From NCBI GenBank assembly GCA_964586785.1, contig CAZPHS010000022.1:1-31895 (forward strand): a stretch of 31,895 nt of DNA, in the 5' to 3' direction. Of this stretch, positions 16,335-24,520 are shown one piece after another (the first letter of the stretch is position 1; each line of letters starts with the position of its first letter). A program made the translations under genes and the position numbers. The notes under the pieces are model-generated. The model ran no database searches. It saw only the letters and a program-made list of their open reading frames with translations, and had not been told where the DNA came from. This DNA comes from SZUA-584 sp041656035 (GTDB taxonomy: Bacteria > Bacillota > Clostridia > Christensenellales > SZUA-584).

Positions 16335-17156
16335 TTAGGCCGTCGCCCAGGTTTCCCTTACATAATCGACTGCCCTTTTAATGCCATCCATACCCATAAA
16401 GCTTGCTTCCTCTATGCAAAGCCATTTATCGAATCCTTCTCCTTTAAGGTATGAGAAAACCTCCCTTATAGGCGCAACGCCCGTACCTATTAGCACGGGG
16501 GAAAAACTTCCGCTTTCCCTCATATCGGACACATGTATTGTTTCCACATGCTTTATTACCTTCTTAAGTATAGGAAGAGGGTCTTCGCCGTAAGCGGTTA
16601 TATTCCCTATATCAAAGTTTACTCCTATACCGGTTCCTTTTACCCCCTTATATACCTCCAAAAATATTTCGGGCGGGTAACTAAAATCCGTGTATTCCCA
16701 CGCGCCCGGTTTTGCGTGGTCTTCGTACAGGAGCTTAACGCTGTACTTTCTCGCGGCAAAGGCGCTCCTTTTTAATCCTTTTATTGCCGCGGCAACGCCT
16801 TGCTTATGCCCTAATCCCGGATGCGCCTGCCCCGCGAGCACTCTTAAATACTGAATGTTCAGTTCCGATGAAAGCGCGATGTCGCGCCGTATATATTCCA
16901 TTTCCCTGTTTCTTTGCGTGCTGTCCGGATGAGTAAAATCCGGATATGTAGTGGCCATTATTACCGGCATACCCGCTTCCTTTAAATCCTTTTTTATACC
17001 GCTAATATATGACGGGGCATGGCTTTTGATAAAGCTTAAGCTTATATCTATACCGTCAAGCCCCGCTGATTTGGCGTTCTCCGCCCATGATTTTAGAGAC
17101 ATCTCCCCGCCTATTATTTTGTCGAATAATGATACGGGCAGACAGCTAACCTTCAT
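16335..17156 (-). CDS. Sugar phosphate isomerase/epimerase-type TIM barrel (divergent copy)
   Basis: 273-aa xylose-isomerase-like TIM barrel. Likely metal ligands are Glu145 (LLYEDH), Asp182 (VNFDIGN), His208 (TIHVSD) and Glu249/250 (CIEEAS). The sequence is only distantly related to the other two barrels of the cluster and lacks their DTFHM motif, so it should have a different substrate. AAGGAGG lies 10 bases before the ATG. It is placed between the MFS transporter (48-bp gap) and the M55 peptidase (17-bp gap). Confidence 0.85.
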   Translation of the reverse strand: MKVSCLPVSLFDKIIGGEMSLKSWAENAKSAGLDGIDISLSFIKSHAPSYISGIKKDLKEAGMPVIMATTYPDFTHPDSTQRNREMEYIRRDIALSSELNIQYLRVLAGQAHPGLGHKQGVAAAIKGLKRSAFAARKYSVKLLYEDHAKPGAWEYTDFSYPPEIFLEVYKGVKGTGIGVNFDIGNITAYGEDPLPILKKVIKHVETIHVSDMRESGSFSPVLIGTGVAPIREVFSYLKGEGFDKWLCIEEASFMGMDGIKRAVDYVRETWATA

Positions 17157-17204
17157 TATCTATAATCCTCCTTTGTTACGGCGCTATTTTTCTTACCGGC
17201 GCTT

Positions 17205-18389
17205 TCAATTACCGCAAGCGCTTTCCGCGCCTATACTTCGCTGCTTTTTCGCCTTACCAATTATAACGAAATAGAATACCGCGCCTATAATTAGCGGCAT
17301 TGACATAAACATGAACATATGACTATATCCTACCGCCGTTGCGAGCGCGCCCGCAATAAGATTTCCGATACATGTTCCGCTGTCAAGGCCGGTAAGAAAG
17401 GTCGCGTTTGCTATACCGAGCCTGTCTTCCGGAGCGTTAATTACTGCCATTGTCTGCAAACTCATCTGCAAAGCCCCGTAACCCGCGCCCTCCATTACGG
17501 CGGCAACAAGAAACCATGTAAGGTTAGGCGCATTTCCCAGTAATATCATGGAAAAAACGAAAAACGCGAACCCAATAAAAACAACTAAGTTAAAGCCATA
17601 CCTGTCAATAAACTTACCGATGAACGCACGCAAAACGAGCAATGTACTCGCGCATACAGTAAAATACAGCCCTATATTTTCCACACCCTTGTCTTTGCCG
17701 TACAAAGATATAAAGGTTATGGTCGTACCGAACGCCATGCTGACAAACATCTGTATAAAAGAAGGACGGATAGCGCCTTTTTCATAAAGCATAAATCCTT
17801 TTCGTTTTTCCGTCACTTTTGCAGGCCGGTGTTTTACTAAAAACGCTAACAGCACCGCGAACAGCAGTATGCCCGCGGTTGAATAAACAAGATTATTAAA
17901 ACCTATTGCCGAGATGAGCATAAGCCCCAAAGCGGGCGCCAAGGCCAATGAAAAGCTTTGTGTCAGTGTAAAAAAACCAATACCTTCACCAAAACGCCGC
18001 TTTGGTATCGTATCTGTCGCAATGGTGGTGCTGGATGTTGAGGATATACCCCATCCGAAACCGTGCAGGGCGCGAATAATAATTATTACTCCAACATACG
18101 GCAGCCAGCCGTACGCGAGGGTTGCGCTTATCATGATTACCAACCCCACATAAAATATCCGCTTCCTGCCCAGCCTGTCTAATCCCAAACCGCACAGCGG
18201 TCTGATAATCACCGCCGCAAGCGTCGCGGCGGCCGTTGCAATGCCTACAACATAGTCTTCGGCTCCTAACGAACTGATAAATAAAGGCAGCGTAGGCAGA
18301 AGCATTTGCCAGCCGAACAGCAAAAGCACGTTCACCGCGCAAATGCTTATAAAGTCTCTTGTCCACAGCAGTGGCTTGCTCTTTTTCAT
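17205..18389 (-). CDS. Major facilitator superfamily transporter
   Basis: 394 aa with about twelve hydrophobic segments in two halves. The MFS signature after the second helix reads GLGLDRLGRKRIFYVGL, with a partial copy in the second half (GKFIDRYGFN). Starts with KKSKPLLWTRDFISICAVN, common in Bacillota MFS proteins of the sugar or drug-efflux branches. GAGGATATTGG precedes the ATG. Being in the same operon as a complete tripartite transporter, it may export a product, import a second substrate or act as a detoxifying efflux pump; the sequence does not decide. Confidence 0.88.
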   Translation of the reverse strand: MKKSKPLLWTRDFISICAVNVLLLFGWQMLLPTLPLFISSLGAEDYVVGIATAAATLAAVIIRPLCGLGLDRLGRKRIFYVGLVIMISATLAYGWLPYVGVIIIIRALHGFGWGISSTSSTTIATDTIPKRRFGEGIGFFTLTQSFSLALAPALGLMLISAIGFNNLVYSTAGILLFAVLLAFLVKHRPAKVTEKRKGFMLYEKGAIRPSFIQMFVSMAFGTTITFISLYGKDKGVENIGLYFTVCASTLLVLRAFIGKFIDRYGFNLVVFIGFAFFVFSMILLGNAPNLTWFLVAAVMEGAGYGALQMSLQTMAVINAPEDRLGIANATFLTGLDSGTCIGNLIAGALATAVGYSHMFMFMSMPLIIGAVFYFVIIGKAKKQRSIGAESACGN

Positions 18390-18455
18390 CCAATATCCTC
18401 ACGTATAAAGACAATTGTAAATTTTACTTCGCGCCGCTTAAGCTAATCAAATATA

Positions 18456-18920
18456 TCAAACCTCAAATTCGTTAAATATCTCTAAAATGAATTTCATATC
18501 GTCCTCAGTATCAAAACAGCCCCACCGCATTTTAGGGCCTCCTACCGATCTGCCTTCCATCAAAAGATCGATATTTTTTTCCTTCATTGCATCTTCAACA
18601 TTCTGAAAGCTGTCGGTGCTAAAACGTATATGATGCAGACCTTCCCTGCCGCTGTCCAAAAATTCTTTCCACATGCTTTCACCGCGTATAGGCTGAATTA
18701 ACTCTATTTCAATATTAGCGAAACGATAAAACGCAAGCTTGGCGCAGAAATCTTCGTCCTTACCGCGGTACTTTTTTCCGCTGTCCGGCGTTTCGCCGTA
18801 CACATCGGGCTTAACGCCCAAAACCCTTTCAATACCCTCGACCACCTTCGCGAGATCTTTAACCACAAGCCCTACCTGCGATATTCTTGTGAACATATTT
18901 TTGTCATCCTTTTTTCCCAT
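18456..18920 (-). CDS. VOC-fold (glyoxalase/epimerase-like) protein
   Basis: 154-aa single vicinal-oxygen-chelate domain pair. Likely metal ligands are Gln in ISQVGLVVKDL (in place of the more common His), His in LHHIRFST and Glu in KFILEIF; IEIELIQP adds a further acidic site. The family includes methylmalonyl-CoA epimerase, glyoxalase I and dioxygenases; the order and length fit an epimerase- or lyase-like enzyme but no substrate can be named. GAGAGGA lies 8 bases before the ATG at 18920. It is flanked by a TIM-barrel epimerase and the MFS gene. Confidence 0.85.
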   Translation of the reverse strand: MGKKDDKNMFTRISQVGLVVKDLAKVVEGIERVLGVKPDVYGETPDSGKKYRGKDEDFCAKLAFYRFANIEIELIQPIRGESMWKEFLDSGREGLHHIRFSTDSFQNVEDAMKEKNIDLLMEGRSVGGPKMRWGCFDTEDDMKFILEIFNEFEV

Positions 18921-18967
18921 GTTGCTTGTCCTCTCTTGATTAAGTTGTTTGCCGGCAAGGAGCTGGT

Positions 18968-19846
18968 TTACCCTGTGGATACAGTATCAATCAGTGTTTG
19001 AAGGTATCTTCTTCCCGTCTCCAGATGGCTTAGAAATTCTTTTCTGTATTCCGGAAACTGTTCAACCTTTTTCGCGTCAAAATACAGGTAAACAGTCTCA
19101 TAAGATAACGGCCCGCTGAATTTTATTTCATCAAGCGCCAGTATAATTTCTTTCCAATCAATATTCCCATACCCCGGGGGCATCCTGTTGTTATCGCCAA
19201 TATGCAGACATTTCATAAGCTTCCCCGCCCTTTTTATGGCATCAGCTACGCTATCGCTCTCCTCCATGCTCATATGGAACGTGTCCGGAACGATATATAT
19301 GTTTGGCAGCCCTATATCTTTTACCATCTTTTGCGCTTCCGATATGGTATGTACCAGCGATACCCTATAGCGGTTTATCGGTTCCACCATAAGCATCACA
19401 CCGATGTCTTGCGCGTATCTGCCGGCGGCATGAAGCGCTTCGACTGAGGTTTTCCAATCTTGCTCATACGACGTATGTATACCATGATTAACGGTAATAT
19501 GGCTCGGCGAAACGAGCACCCTGTCGCACCCGCAATGCGCGGCCACGTCTGCGCATCTTTTCGCGAATTCCACAGCGGCCTCGCGTGTTTTTTTATCGGG
19601 GCTGCTAAGGTCGACGCCTTTATCATCAAACATGGCGGTAACCGCGCATATTTCTATTCCATAATCATGGGTAATGCGCCGTACATTTGAAGAAAGATAC
19701 TTGCCCGGGGCGCCACACCCTTTCGAACTTACGGATAAATCCAACCCGTCAAATCCTATAGATTTTACAATGCTCGAAACGGATTCAATCTCCATATTAC
19801 CAAACATCCAGGTGTGCACAATCTGTTTGTAAAAATTCCCCTTCAT
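18968..19846 (-). CDS. Sugar isomerase/epimerase TIM barrel, D-tagatose 3-epimerase-like (copy 2)
   Basis: 292-aa paralogue of the product at 13588-14433: both have a W-(I/M)-F-G opening, the segment VKDIGLPN or AKDIGLPN, and identical spacing of the predicted ligands Glu155, Asp188 (PDTFHMSMEE), His215, Arg221 and Glu250. The substrate loops differ (GHxxVNHGIHTSYEQD versus VNGREYYNSKEAD area), pointing to two related substrates or two steps. The ribosome site before 19846 is weak (AGAAAG), unusual in this cluster. Confidence 0.85.
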   Translation of the reverse strand: MKGNFYKQIVHTWMFGNMEIESVSSIVKSIGFDGLDLSVSSKGCGAPGKYLSSNVRRITHDYGIEICAVTAMFDDKGVDLSSPDKKTREAAVEFAKRCADVAAHCGCDRVLVSPSHITVNHGIHTSYEQDWKTSVEALHAAGRYAQDIGVMLMVEPINRYRVSLVHTISEAQKMVKDIGLPNIYIVPDTFHMSMEESDSVADAIKRAGKLMKCLHIGDNNRMPPGYGNIDWKEIILALDEIKFSGPLSYETVYLYFDAKKVEQFPEYRKEFLSHLETGRRYLQTLIDTVSTG

Positions 19847-19910
19847 GCAGCATTACAACTTTCTTAATTATACGGCGCACTATTATTAATGTAATAGTAA
19901 CCTTTACGTG

Positions 19911-20327
19911 CTAAAGATTAGTACTTTGATTTGCGGGCGGCCGACCCATGTCATTCCACCTTTTGATTATCGCTTTATCGCCGCCAAACGGTGAAATCAG
20001 CACCCAGATAATAACCATTTTCTCTTGTCCCACATCGTTATACGTCTGATGCGGCACGTTGCTTGGTACGTATACCGCCGTGTACGGCTCAAATTTAAAA
20101 CAGTCTTCACCGACCCGTATATGCCCGTGCCCCGACACGCAGAAAAACAGCTCTCCCTCTTCATGCCCTCTCCAGTCAGACTTTGACCCCGGAGACAGCT
20201 CCACAACGCCCGCGGCAATATCCTTCTGGCCGGGGTCAAGCTCGGGTGAAACCATTACTCGAAGTATCCGTTCATACGGCGCTTCCATAAGGCACCACGG
20301 CGCATTTTCTATATTCCCTACATACAT
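19911..20327 (-). CDS. Small cupin-domain protein
   Basis: 138-aa single cupin barrel. Motif 1 reads about SDWRGHEEGELFFCVSGHG (metal ligands His and Glu), motif 2 reads PYTAVYVPSNVPHQTYND (third His). Small stand-alone cupins in sugar operons often are isomerases, lyases or binding/sensor proteins; no specific function can be read. The final residues (KRWNDMGRPPANQS) are polar. AGGGAGAG precedes the ATG. It is flanked by the aldolase (96-bp gap) and the TIM-barrel copy 2 (64-bp gap). Confidence 0.85.
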   Translation of the reverse strand: MYVGNIENAPWCLMEAPYERILRVMVSPELDPGQKDIAAGVVELSPGSKSDWRGHEEGELFFCVSGHGHIRVGEDCFKFEPYTAVYVPSNVPHQTYNDVGQEKMVIIWVLISPFGGDKAIIKRWNDMGRPPANQSTNL

Positions 20328-20423
20328 AAAACTCTCCCTTTTCTCCCGCCCCGGCTTAGCCTTGCTTTATTTATAAGCCATAGCAATAAAGACTGATACA
20401 TCCTATAGAACGGGCACCGGCTT

Positions 20424-21194
20424 TTAGAATATTTCTTTTACATCTGAAACCATTTTACTGATTGTGGTTATCATAAGCCGCATATCATTCATAATGCTTA
20501 CATAGCGGAATCCCTGTTTTATACGCATATGCGCTTCCTCTACGCCGGAAGTTACAATACCCGGATATACTCCGGCATTTTGACATGCCTTTAGAACGCG
20601 CTGTATATGCTGTTCAACAACCGGATTGCTCACCTCTCCGGGGCATCCTAGCGACTGCGTTAAGTCCACCGCTCCTATGAATATAATATCAAGCCCCGGG
20701 GTTTTCACTATTTCTTCAATATTGTCAACCGCTTCCTTGCTCTCGCACATGCAAACAGTCGTCAATTCCCTATTAGCGATTTCCCTGTAATTCTCAATGC
20801 CGCCCCATTTTGGACCGCGTCCGGCAGACATGCCGCGCACGCCCATTGGCGCATATTTTCCGGCTCTTACCACTTCCGCCGCACGCTCCGCCGTGTGAAC
20901 CATAGGAACCTGCACGCCGTGCGCTCCTATATCGAGCAAGCGTCCTATAAGCTTGTTGTCGTAATCAGGTATCCTAACGAGAGCCGTTATACCGTATATC
21001 TCGGCGGAACGCACCATGTTCTCAATCGATTCCACGTTAATAGGGCCGTGCTCCATGTCTATGACAACAAAATCCAAACCGCTTATAGCGAGTATTTCGA
21101 CAATAGAAGGCGCGTTTATGCTGCAAAATACGCCAAGCGCACAATCCCCTTTTTTTAAAACTTCTTTCAGCCTGCTTTTAAGTGTTACTTCCAT
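20424..21194 (-). CDS. HpcH/HpaI-family class II aldolase
   Basis: 256 aa, the family norm. These metal-dependent enzymes split 2-keto-3-deoxy (or 4-hydroxy-2-keto) acids into pyruvate and an aldehyde. Family marks: FVVIDMEHGP near residue 45, the Arg in LVRIPDYD, GAHGVQVPMV, the metal ligands Glu in CMCESKEAVDNI and Asp in IFIGAVDLTQSLG. AAAGGAG lies 6 bases before the ATG. It directly follows tctA (18-bp gap). It is the most informative enzyme of the cluster: it suggests that the imported compound is turned into a 2-keto-3-deoxy sugar acid, e.g. of the KDG or L-KDR type (inference). Confidence 0.92.
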   Translation of the reverse strand: MEVTLKSRLKEVLKKGDCALGVFCSINAPSIVEILAISGLDFVVIDMEHGPINVESIENMVRSAEIYGITALVRIPDYDNKLIGRLLDIGAHGVQVPMVHTAERAAEVVRAGKYAPMGVRGMSAGRGPKWGGIENYREIANRELTTVCMCESKEAVDNIEEIVKTPGLDIIFIGAVDLTQSLGCPGEVSNPVVEQHIQRVLKACQNAGVYPGIVTSGVEEAHMRIKQGFRYVSIMNDMRLMITTISKMVSDVKEIF

Positions 21195-21212
21195 TTTAAA
21201 CTCCTTTCTGTA

Positions 21213-22736
21213 TCAGTCGTCATAAACGTTGGCAATTTTCCCTTTTGCGGGGTTCTTTTTTCTTGCCTGCAGCGTTTGGCTGATAAATGTATAGACTATT
21301 ATAATTATTGACATGCCCAGAAAAACACCCGATATGGGATGCGTAATAAACGGCAAAAAGCTTCCGCGGCCTACCATAAGCCCTCGTCTTAAATAGATTT
21401 CTGCAATAGGCCCGAGCACGTAACCCATAATTACGGGGGTAAGCGGAAAACCGAACTTGCTCAAAAAGAACCCGACAGTTCCAAATATCAGAAACGTCCA
21501 CATATCAAACGCCACATTGTTAATAGCGAACGAACCGACAAGGCACATAACCAATACCATAGGCAAAAGTACCGATTTGGGTATCTTCAACACCTTTATG
21601 AACCCCCTCATTCCGAAGAACTGAACGATAACCGTCATAAAGCTGCCAAGCAGCAAAAGCGCGAACAGTATATAAATAAAGTTCATATTAGCCGTAAAGA
21701 ACATGGGACCGGGCTGAAGCCCTTGCATTGTAAAAGCGCCCAGCAATATTGCCGTCACCGCGTCGCCCGGTATTCCAAGCGTAATGAGCGGAACCATGGC
21801 GCCTCCTATGGACGCGTTGTTGGACGCTTCAGACGCGACCACGCCGTCCATAATGCCTGTCCCGAATTTCTCCGGATGCTTTGACAATCTTTTTATTACA
21901 CCGTACGACATAACATTACAGGTTGCGGCGCCTATCCCCGGCATAATGCCTACCACCGTACCTATTATGCTGGCAATAATTCCGTTAGGCACCTGCTTGA
22001 CAAATTCCTTACCGGTAAATCCTACGCCTTTTATTTTTGAATCTTTCGTTGTTATATGATAGCTCGACCTGTCTTTTGCCGCCTTAAATATTTCAGTCAG
22101 CGCGAAAAGACCCACAAGCGAAGGAACCTGAGCAAAACCCGCATCGAAAGCATGAATCCCGAAAGTAAAACGCGGGAAACCATCTATGGGAGCCGATCCC
22201 ACGCTCGCCAGAAACAGACCTATAAGACAGGCGATAAGCCCTTTAATCATAGATTTGCCCAATAGTACGGAAACCAGCGAAAGAGAGAATATAGCTACCG
22301 AAAAGTACTCGAATACTCCAAATTTAAGTGCTATCTGGCTTAAAGGGGGAGCCAAAAACATCAGTATCAATATGCCGAATATAGTACCGAAAAATGAAAA
22401 AATAACACCGGTCGCCAGTGCCTTGCCCCCCAGGCCTTTCTTGGCCATGGGATGCCCGTCAAAGCATGTGGCCACAGAAGCCGGAGTACCCGGTATGTTT
22501 ATCAAAATGGCTGAAATAAGCCCTCCTGAAATTCCGCCGATGTATAAAGCTAAAAGCAACGCAAAGCTTGGCACCGCGTCCATTCTAAAGGTAAAGGGCA
22601 AACACAGAGCGATTGCCATGCCGCCAGTCAGCCCCGGAATTGATCCAAATATAATGCCAATTACCACTCCGGCAAATAACAGCAATATTATTTCCGGCGT
22701 GATTATCTGGCCAAAACTGCTTAATAAAAGATCCAT
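21213..22736 (-). CDS. tctA: Tripartite tricarboxylate transporter, large membrane subunit
   Basis: 507-aa TctA-type permease with about eleven to twelve membrane segments. It carries the repeated family motifs GSIPGLTGGMAIALCLPFTF, SAILINIPGTPASVATCFDG, GIMPGIGAATCNVMSYG and APLITLGIPGD-like VPLITLGIPGDAV. The ATG at 22736 follows GGAGG at a 10-base distance and is 7 bases after tctB; codons upstream to 22811 would lie inside tctB. With TctB and TctC it forms a proton- or sodium-coupled importer for carboxylates or sugar acids at the cell membrane. Confidence 0.95.
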   Translation of the reverse strand: MDLLLSSFGQIITPEIILLLFAGVVIGIIFGSIPGLTGGMAIALCLPFTFRMDAVPSFALLLALYIGGISGGLISAILINIPGTPASVATCFDGHPMAKKGLGGKALATGVIFSFFGTIFGILILMFLAPPLSQIALKFGVFEYFSVAIFSLSLVSVLLGKSMIKGLIACLIGLFLASVGSAPIDGFPRFTFGIHAFDAGFAQVPSLVGLFALTEIFKAAKDRSSYHITTKDSKIKGVGFTGKEFVKQVPNGIIASIIGTVVGIMPGIGAATCNVMSYGVIKRLSKHPEKFGTGIMDGVVASEASNNASIGGAMVPLITLGIPGDAVTAILLGAFTMQGLQPGPMFFTANMNFIYILFALLLLGSFMTVIVQFFGMRGFIKVLKIPKSVLLPMVLVMCLVGSFAINNVAFDMWTFLIFGTVGFFLSKFGFPLTPVIMGYVLGPIAEIYLRRGLMVGRGSFLPFITHPISGVFLGMSIIIIVYTFISQTLQARKKNPAKGKIANVYDD

Positions 22737-22743
22737 TTTTTCT

Positions 22744-23289
22744 TTACCTCCAAATCTGCCAAATCGTGCCTGGCGGCAGCATAAGCATAAAAGCGTAACG
22801 GAAAAGCACATATACTATCGCTGTGAATATAACCGTTATTATCGCGATGCGTAACGGTTTACGTTTAGCCTTTTCAGTTAACAGTGATATCTGCAAAAAT
22901 AAGTACACAAGAGTAGAGGGTATCCAGCCTAAAAGGGTAATGCTGATTATATAAAGGGCGACAAGCAAAAATGTCAGTATGGTGCGCCGGTTACCGCCCT
23001 CAAACAGTTTTTCCCCTTTTTCCGATACCGCAGACTCGCTGTTTTCCAAAAGCGCGAGCTTTCTTCCACTGATGAATCCCTGAGCTATTAATACAACGCT
23101 TAATACACAACCTATTATTCCTATAACCGTAGGCCAAAACTTAGCGGTAATTGTAGCTAACACTAGCAGTTGCGTACTTTGTGCGCCAATTATGATAAGG
23201 ACGAAAATAAGAAGCAGTACCGCCCCTACCAAAACGTCTTTATAGCAACGGGAAAAGATAGAAAAGTTTCTTTTCTTTGTATCCTCCAT
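22744..23289 (-). CDS. tctB: Tripartite tricarboxylate transporter, small membrane subunit
   Basis: 181-aa TctB-type protein with four hydrophobic segments: VLVGAVLLLIFVLIIIG, FWPTVIGIIGCVLSVVLIAQ, TILTFLLVALYIISITLLGW and the last around IAIITVIFTAIVYVLFRYAF, ending MLMLPPG as is usual for the family. ATG 23289 has AAAGGA 10 bases upstream; a GTG at 23298 is the alternative. It comes before tctA (7-bp gap) and after a strong hairpin following tctC. Confidence 0.9.
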   Translation of the reverse strand: MEDTKKRNFSIFSRCYKDVLVGAVLLLIFVLIIIGAQSTQLLVLATITAKFWPTVIGIIGCVLSVVLIAQGFISGRKLALLENSESAVSEKGEKLFEGGNRRTILTFLLVALYIISITLLGWIPSTLVYLFLQISLLTEKAKRKPLRIAIITVIFTAIVYVLFRYAFMLMLPPGTIWQIWR

Positions 23290-23314
23290 TTGCCACACAT
23301 CCTTTTCTTGGTTT

Positions 23315-23354
23315 TTAATCCCCCCAGGCCGAAGTACCGGCCTTGGGGGATTAA
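23315..23354 (-). promoter_or_regulatory. Strong intra-operon hairpin between tctC and tctB
   Basis: 17-position stem with a single mismatch (23315-23331 with 23338-23354, 6-nt loop), very GC-rich in the upper part. On the minus strand it is followed by AAAAACC, not by U, so it does not look like a Rho-independent terminator. It lies 24 bases past the tctC stop and would protect or partly attenuate the message. Confidence 0.7.
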
Positions 23355-23378
23355 GAGTGTTCCTATAACTTTTCTAAC

Positions 23379-24416
23379 CTAAGATTGCGTACCCATCAGC
23401 ATTTCTTTATATTCGAGCGTAAGTTCATATTGATCGTCGAGTAATTTGACGGCATCCTCGCCACCAAGGTAGTAAGGCGTGACATAGTATATGTCGCAAT
23501 GTTCTTTGAACTGATCGGTAGCCACGGCGCTTTCAACGCCCGCATTGAACTTGGCGATAATCGCGGGGTCGGTGCCCTTCGGGAAGAAGTATCCGAACCA
23601 TTTTGTAAGCTTCCAATCAAGTCCGGCAGCTTCGCCAACCGTCGGAACATCTGGCAGCGCCTCAAGACGCTCCGGGCTTAATACGCACAAAGGCTCAAAA
23701 TCGCCAGAATCAACATATTGCTTAAACGTACCATAGATGCCTATAACAAAATCAGTCTCTCCGGACACCACACTGGGAATTACCTCTGTGTTGCCGCCGA
23801 TATCAATGCATGTAACTTCAATACCTAAAGCATTGGCGACCGCAAGACCCTGCAGCTGCGAATAACCGCCTATCGTTGTCGCGTACAGCAATTCGCCCGG
23901 ATTGTTTTTTCCGAATTCCACGAAAGAATCCAAATCGGGGTACTTGCCTATTTTTTTGTTGACAAAAAGCACGGACGAATCGTCTCTGCATATTATGGAT
24001 GCAGTATCCAAATCCGAATAATCAAAATCCGCAAGACCGATAGCGCTGCCTACCATAAAAGAGCTTTGGTGAAACAATACGGTGTATCCGTCTTCAGCCG
24101 AATCCTTAGCCTGGCGGGCGCCGGTAATACCGGCATTACCGGTGATGTTGGTGCATGCAAACGGCTGATTTAAATCCCTTGACAAAACATCGCAGATAGT
24201 GCGGCAATGCAAGTCAGTATCTCCGCCGGCCCCAAAGGGCACTATCACCTGAACAGTCTTGTTTGGCCAGTCAATGGTGGGCTGCTGGTCGATTGGATCT
24301 GAAGACGTTCCCGTTGGAGGTACATCTTCGGTTGGTGTAGGCGTCGTCTGGTTGCAGCCTGCAACTAAAGCAATCATCATCATTGCAAGCAGAACAGTTA
24401 CAATACACTTTTTCAT
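23379..24416 (-). CDS. tctC: Tripartite transporter solute-binding lipoprotein (TctC/Bug family)
   Basis: 345 aa. Signal peptide MKKCIVTVLLAMMMIALVAG with lipobox LVAGC; lipid Cys21. A Thr/Pro tether (22-48) leads into the Bug domain that opens with WPNKTVQVIVPFGAGGDTDLHCR, the typical first strand and ligand-binding loop, and has DVPTVGEAAGLDWKL later. Bug proteins bind carboxylates; the lipid anchor replaces the free periplasmic form of Gram-negative bacteria. AAGGAGAAAG precedes the ATG. First structural gene after the LacI regulator (104-bp gap, no clear promoter). Confidence 0.93.
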   Translation of the reverse strand: MKKCIVTVLLAMMMIALVAGCNQTTPTPTEDVPPTGTSSDPIDQQPTIDWPNKTVQVIVPFGAGGDTDLHCRTICDVLSRDLNQPFACTNITGNAGITGARQAKDSAEDGYTVLFHQSSFMVGSAIGLADFDYSDLDTASIICRDDSSVLFVNKKIGKYPDLDSFVEFGKNNPGELLYATTIGGYSQLQGLAVANALGIEVTCIDIGGNTEVIPSVVSGETDFVIGIYGTFKQYVDSGDFEPLCVLSPERLEALPDVPTVGEAAGLDWKLTKWFGYFFPKGTDPAIIAKFNAGVESAVATDQFKEHCDIYYVTPYYLGGEDAVKLLDDQYELTLEYKEMLMGTQS

Positions 24417-24520
24417 GATTTTCTTTCTCCTTTTTCAATATGGATTTATTATTCACCTTATGGTAAATAAATTGCTATACTTAATTGTTAAACTTCGCGA
24501 TATACTAAAGCTATAATTCC

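Noticed and set aside
19879..19898. ACTATTA / TAATAGT hairpin between cupin and epimerase genes
   Set aside because: All A/T except one pair, short, no U-run; too weak to call a terminator.
22186..22854. Long plus-strand open frame (222 codons) opposite tctA and tctB
   Set aside because: It is the antisense shadow of strongly conserved transporter genes, has no ribosome site and no recognisable protein features. The same applies to other plus-strand frames over the ara, GH1 and FtsX genes.
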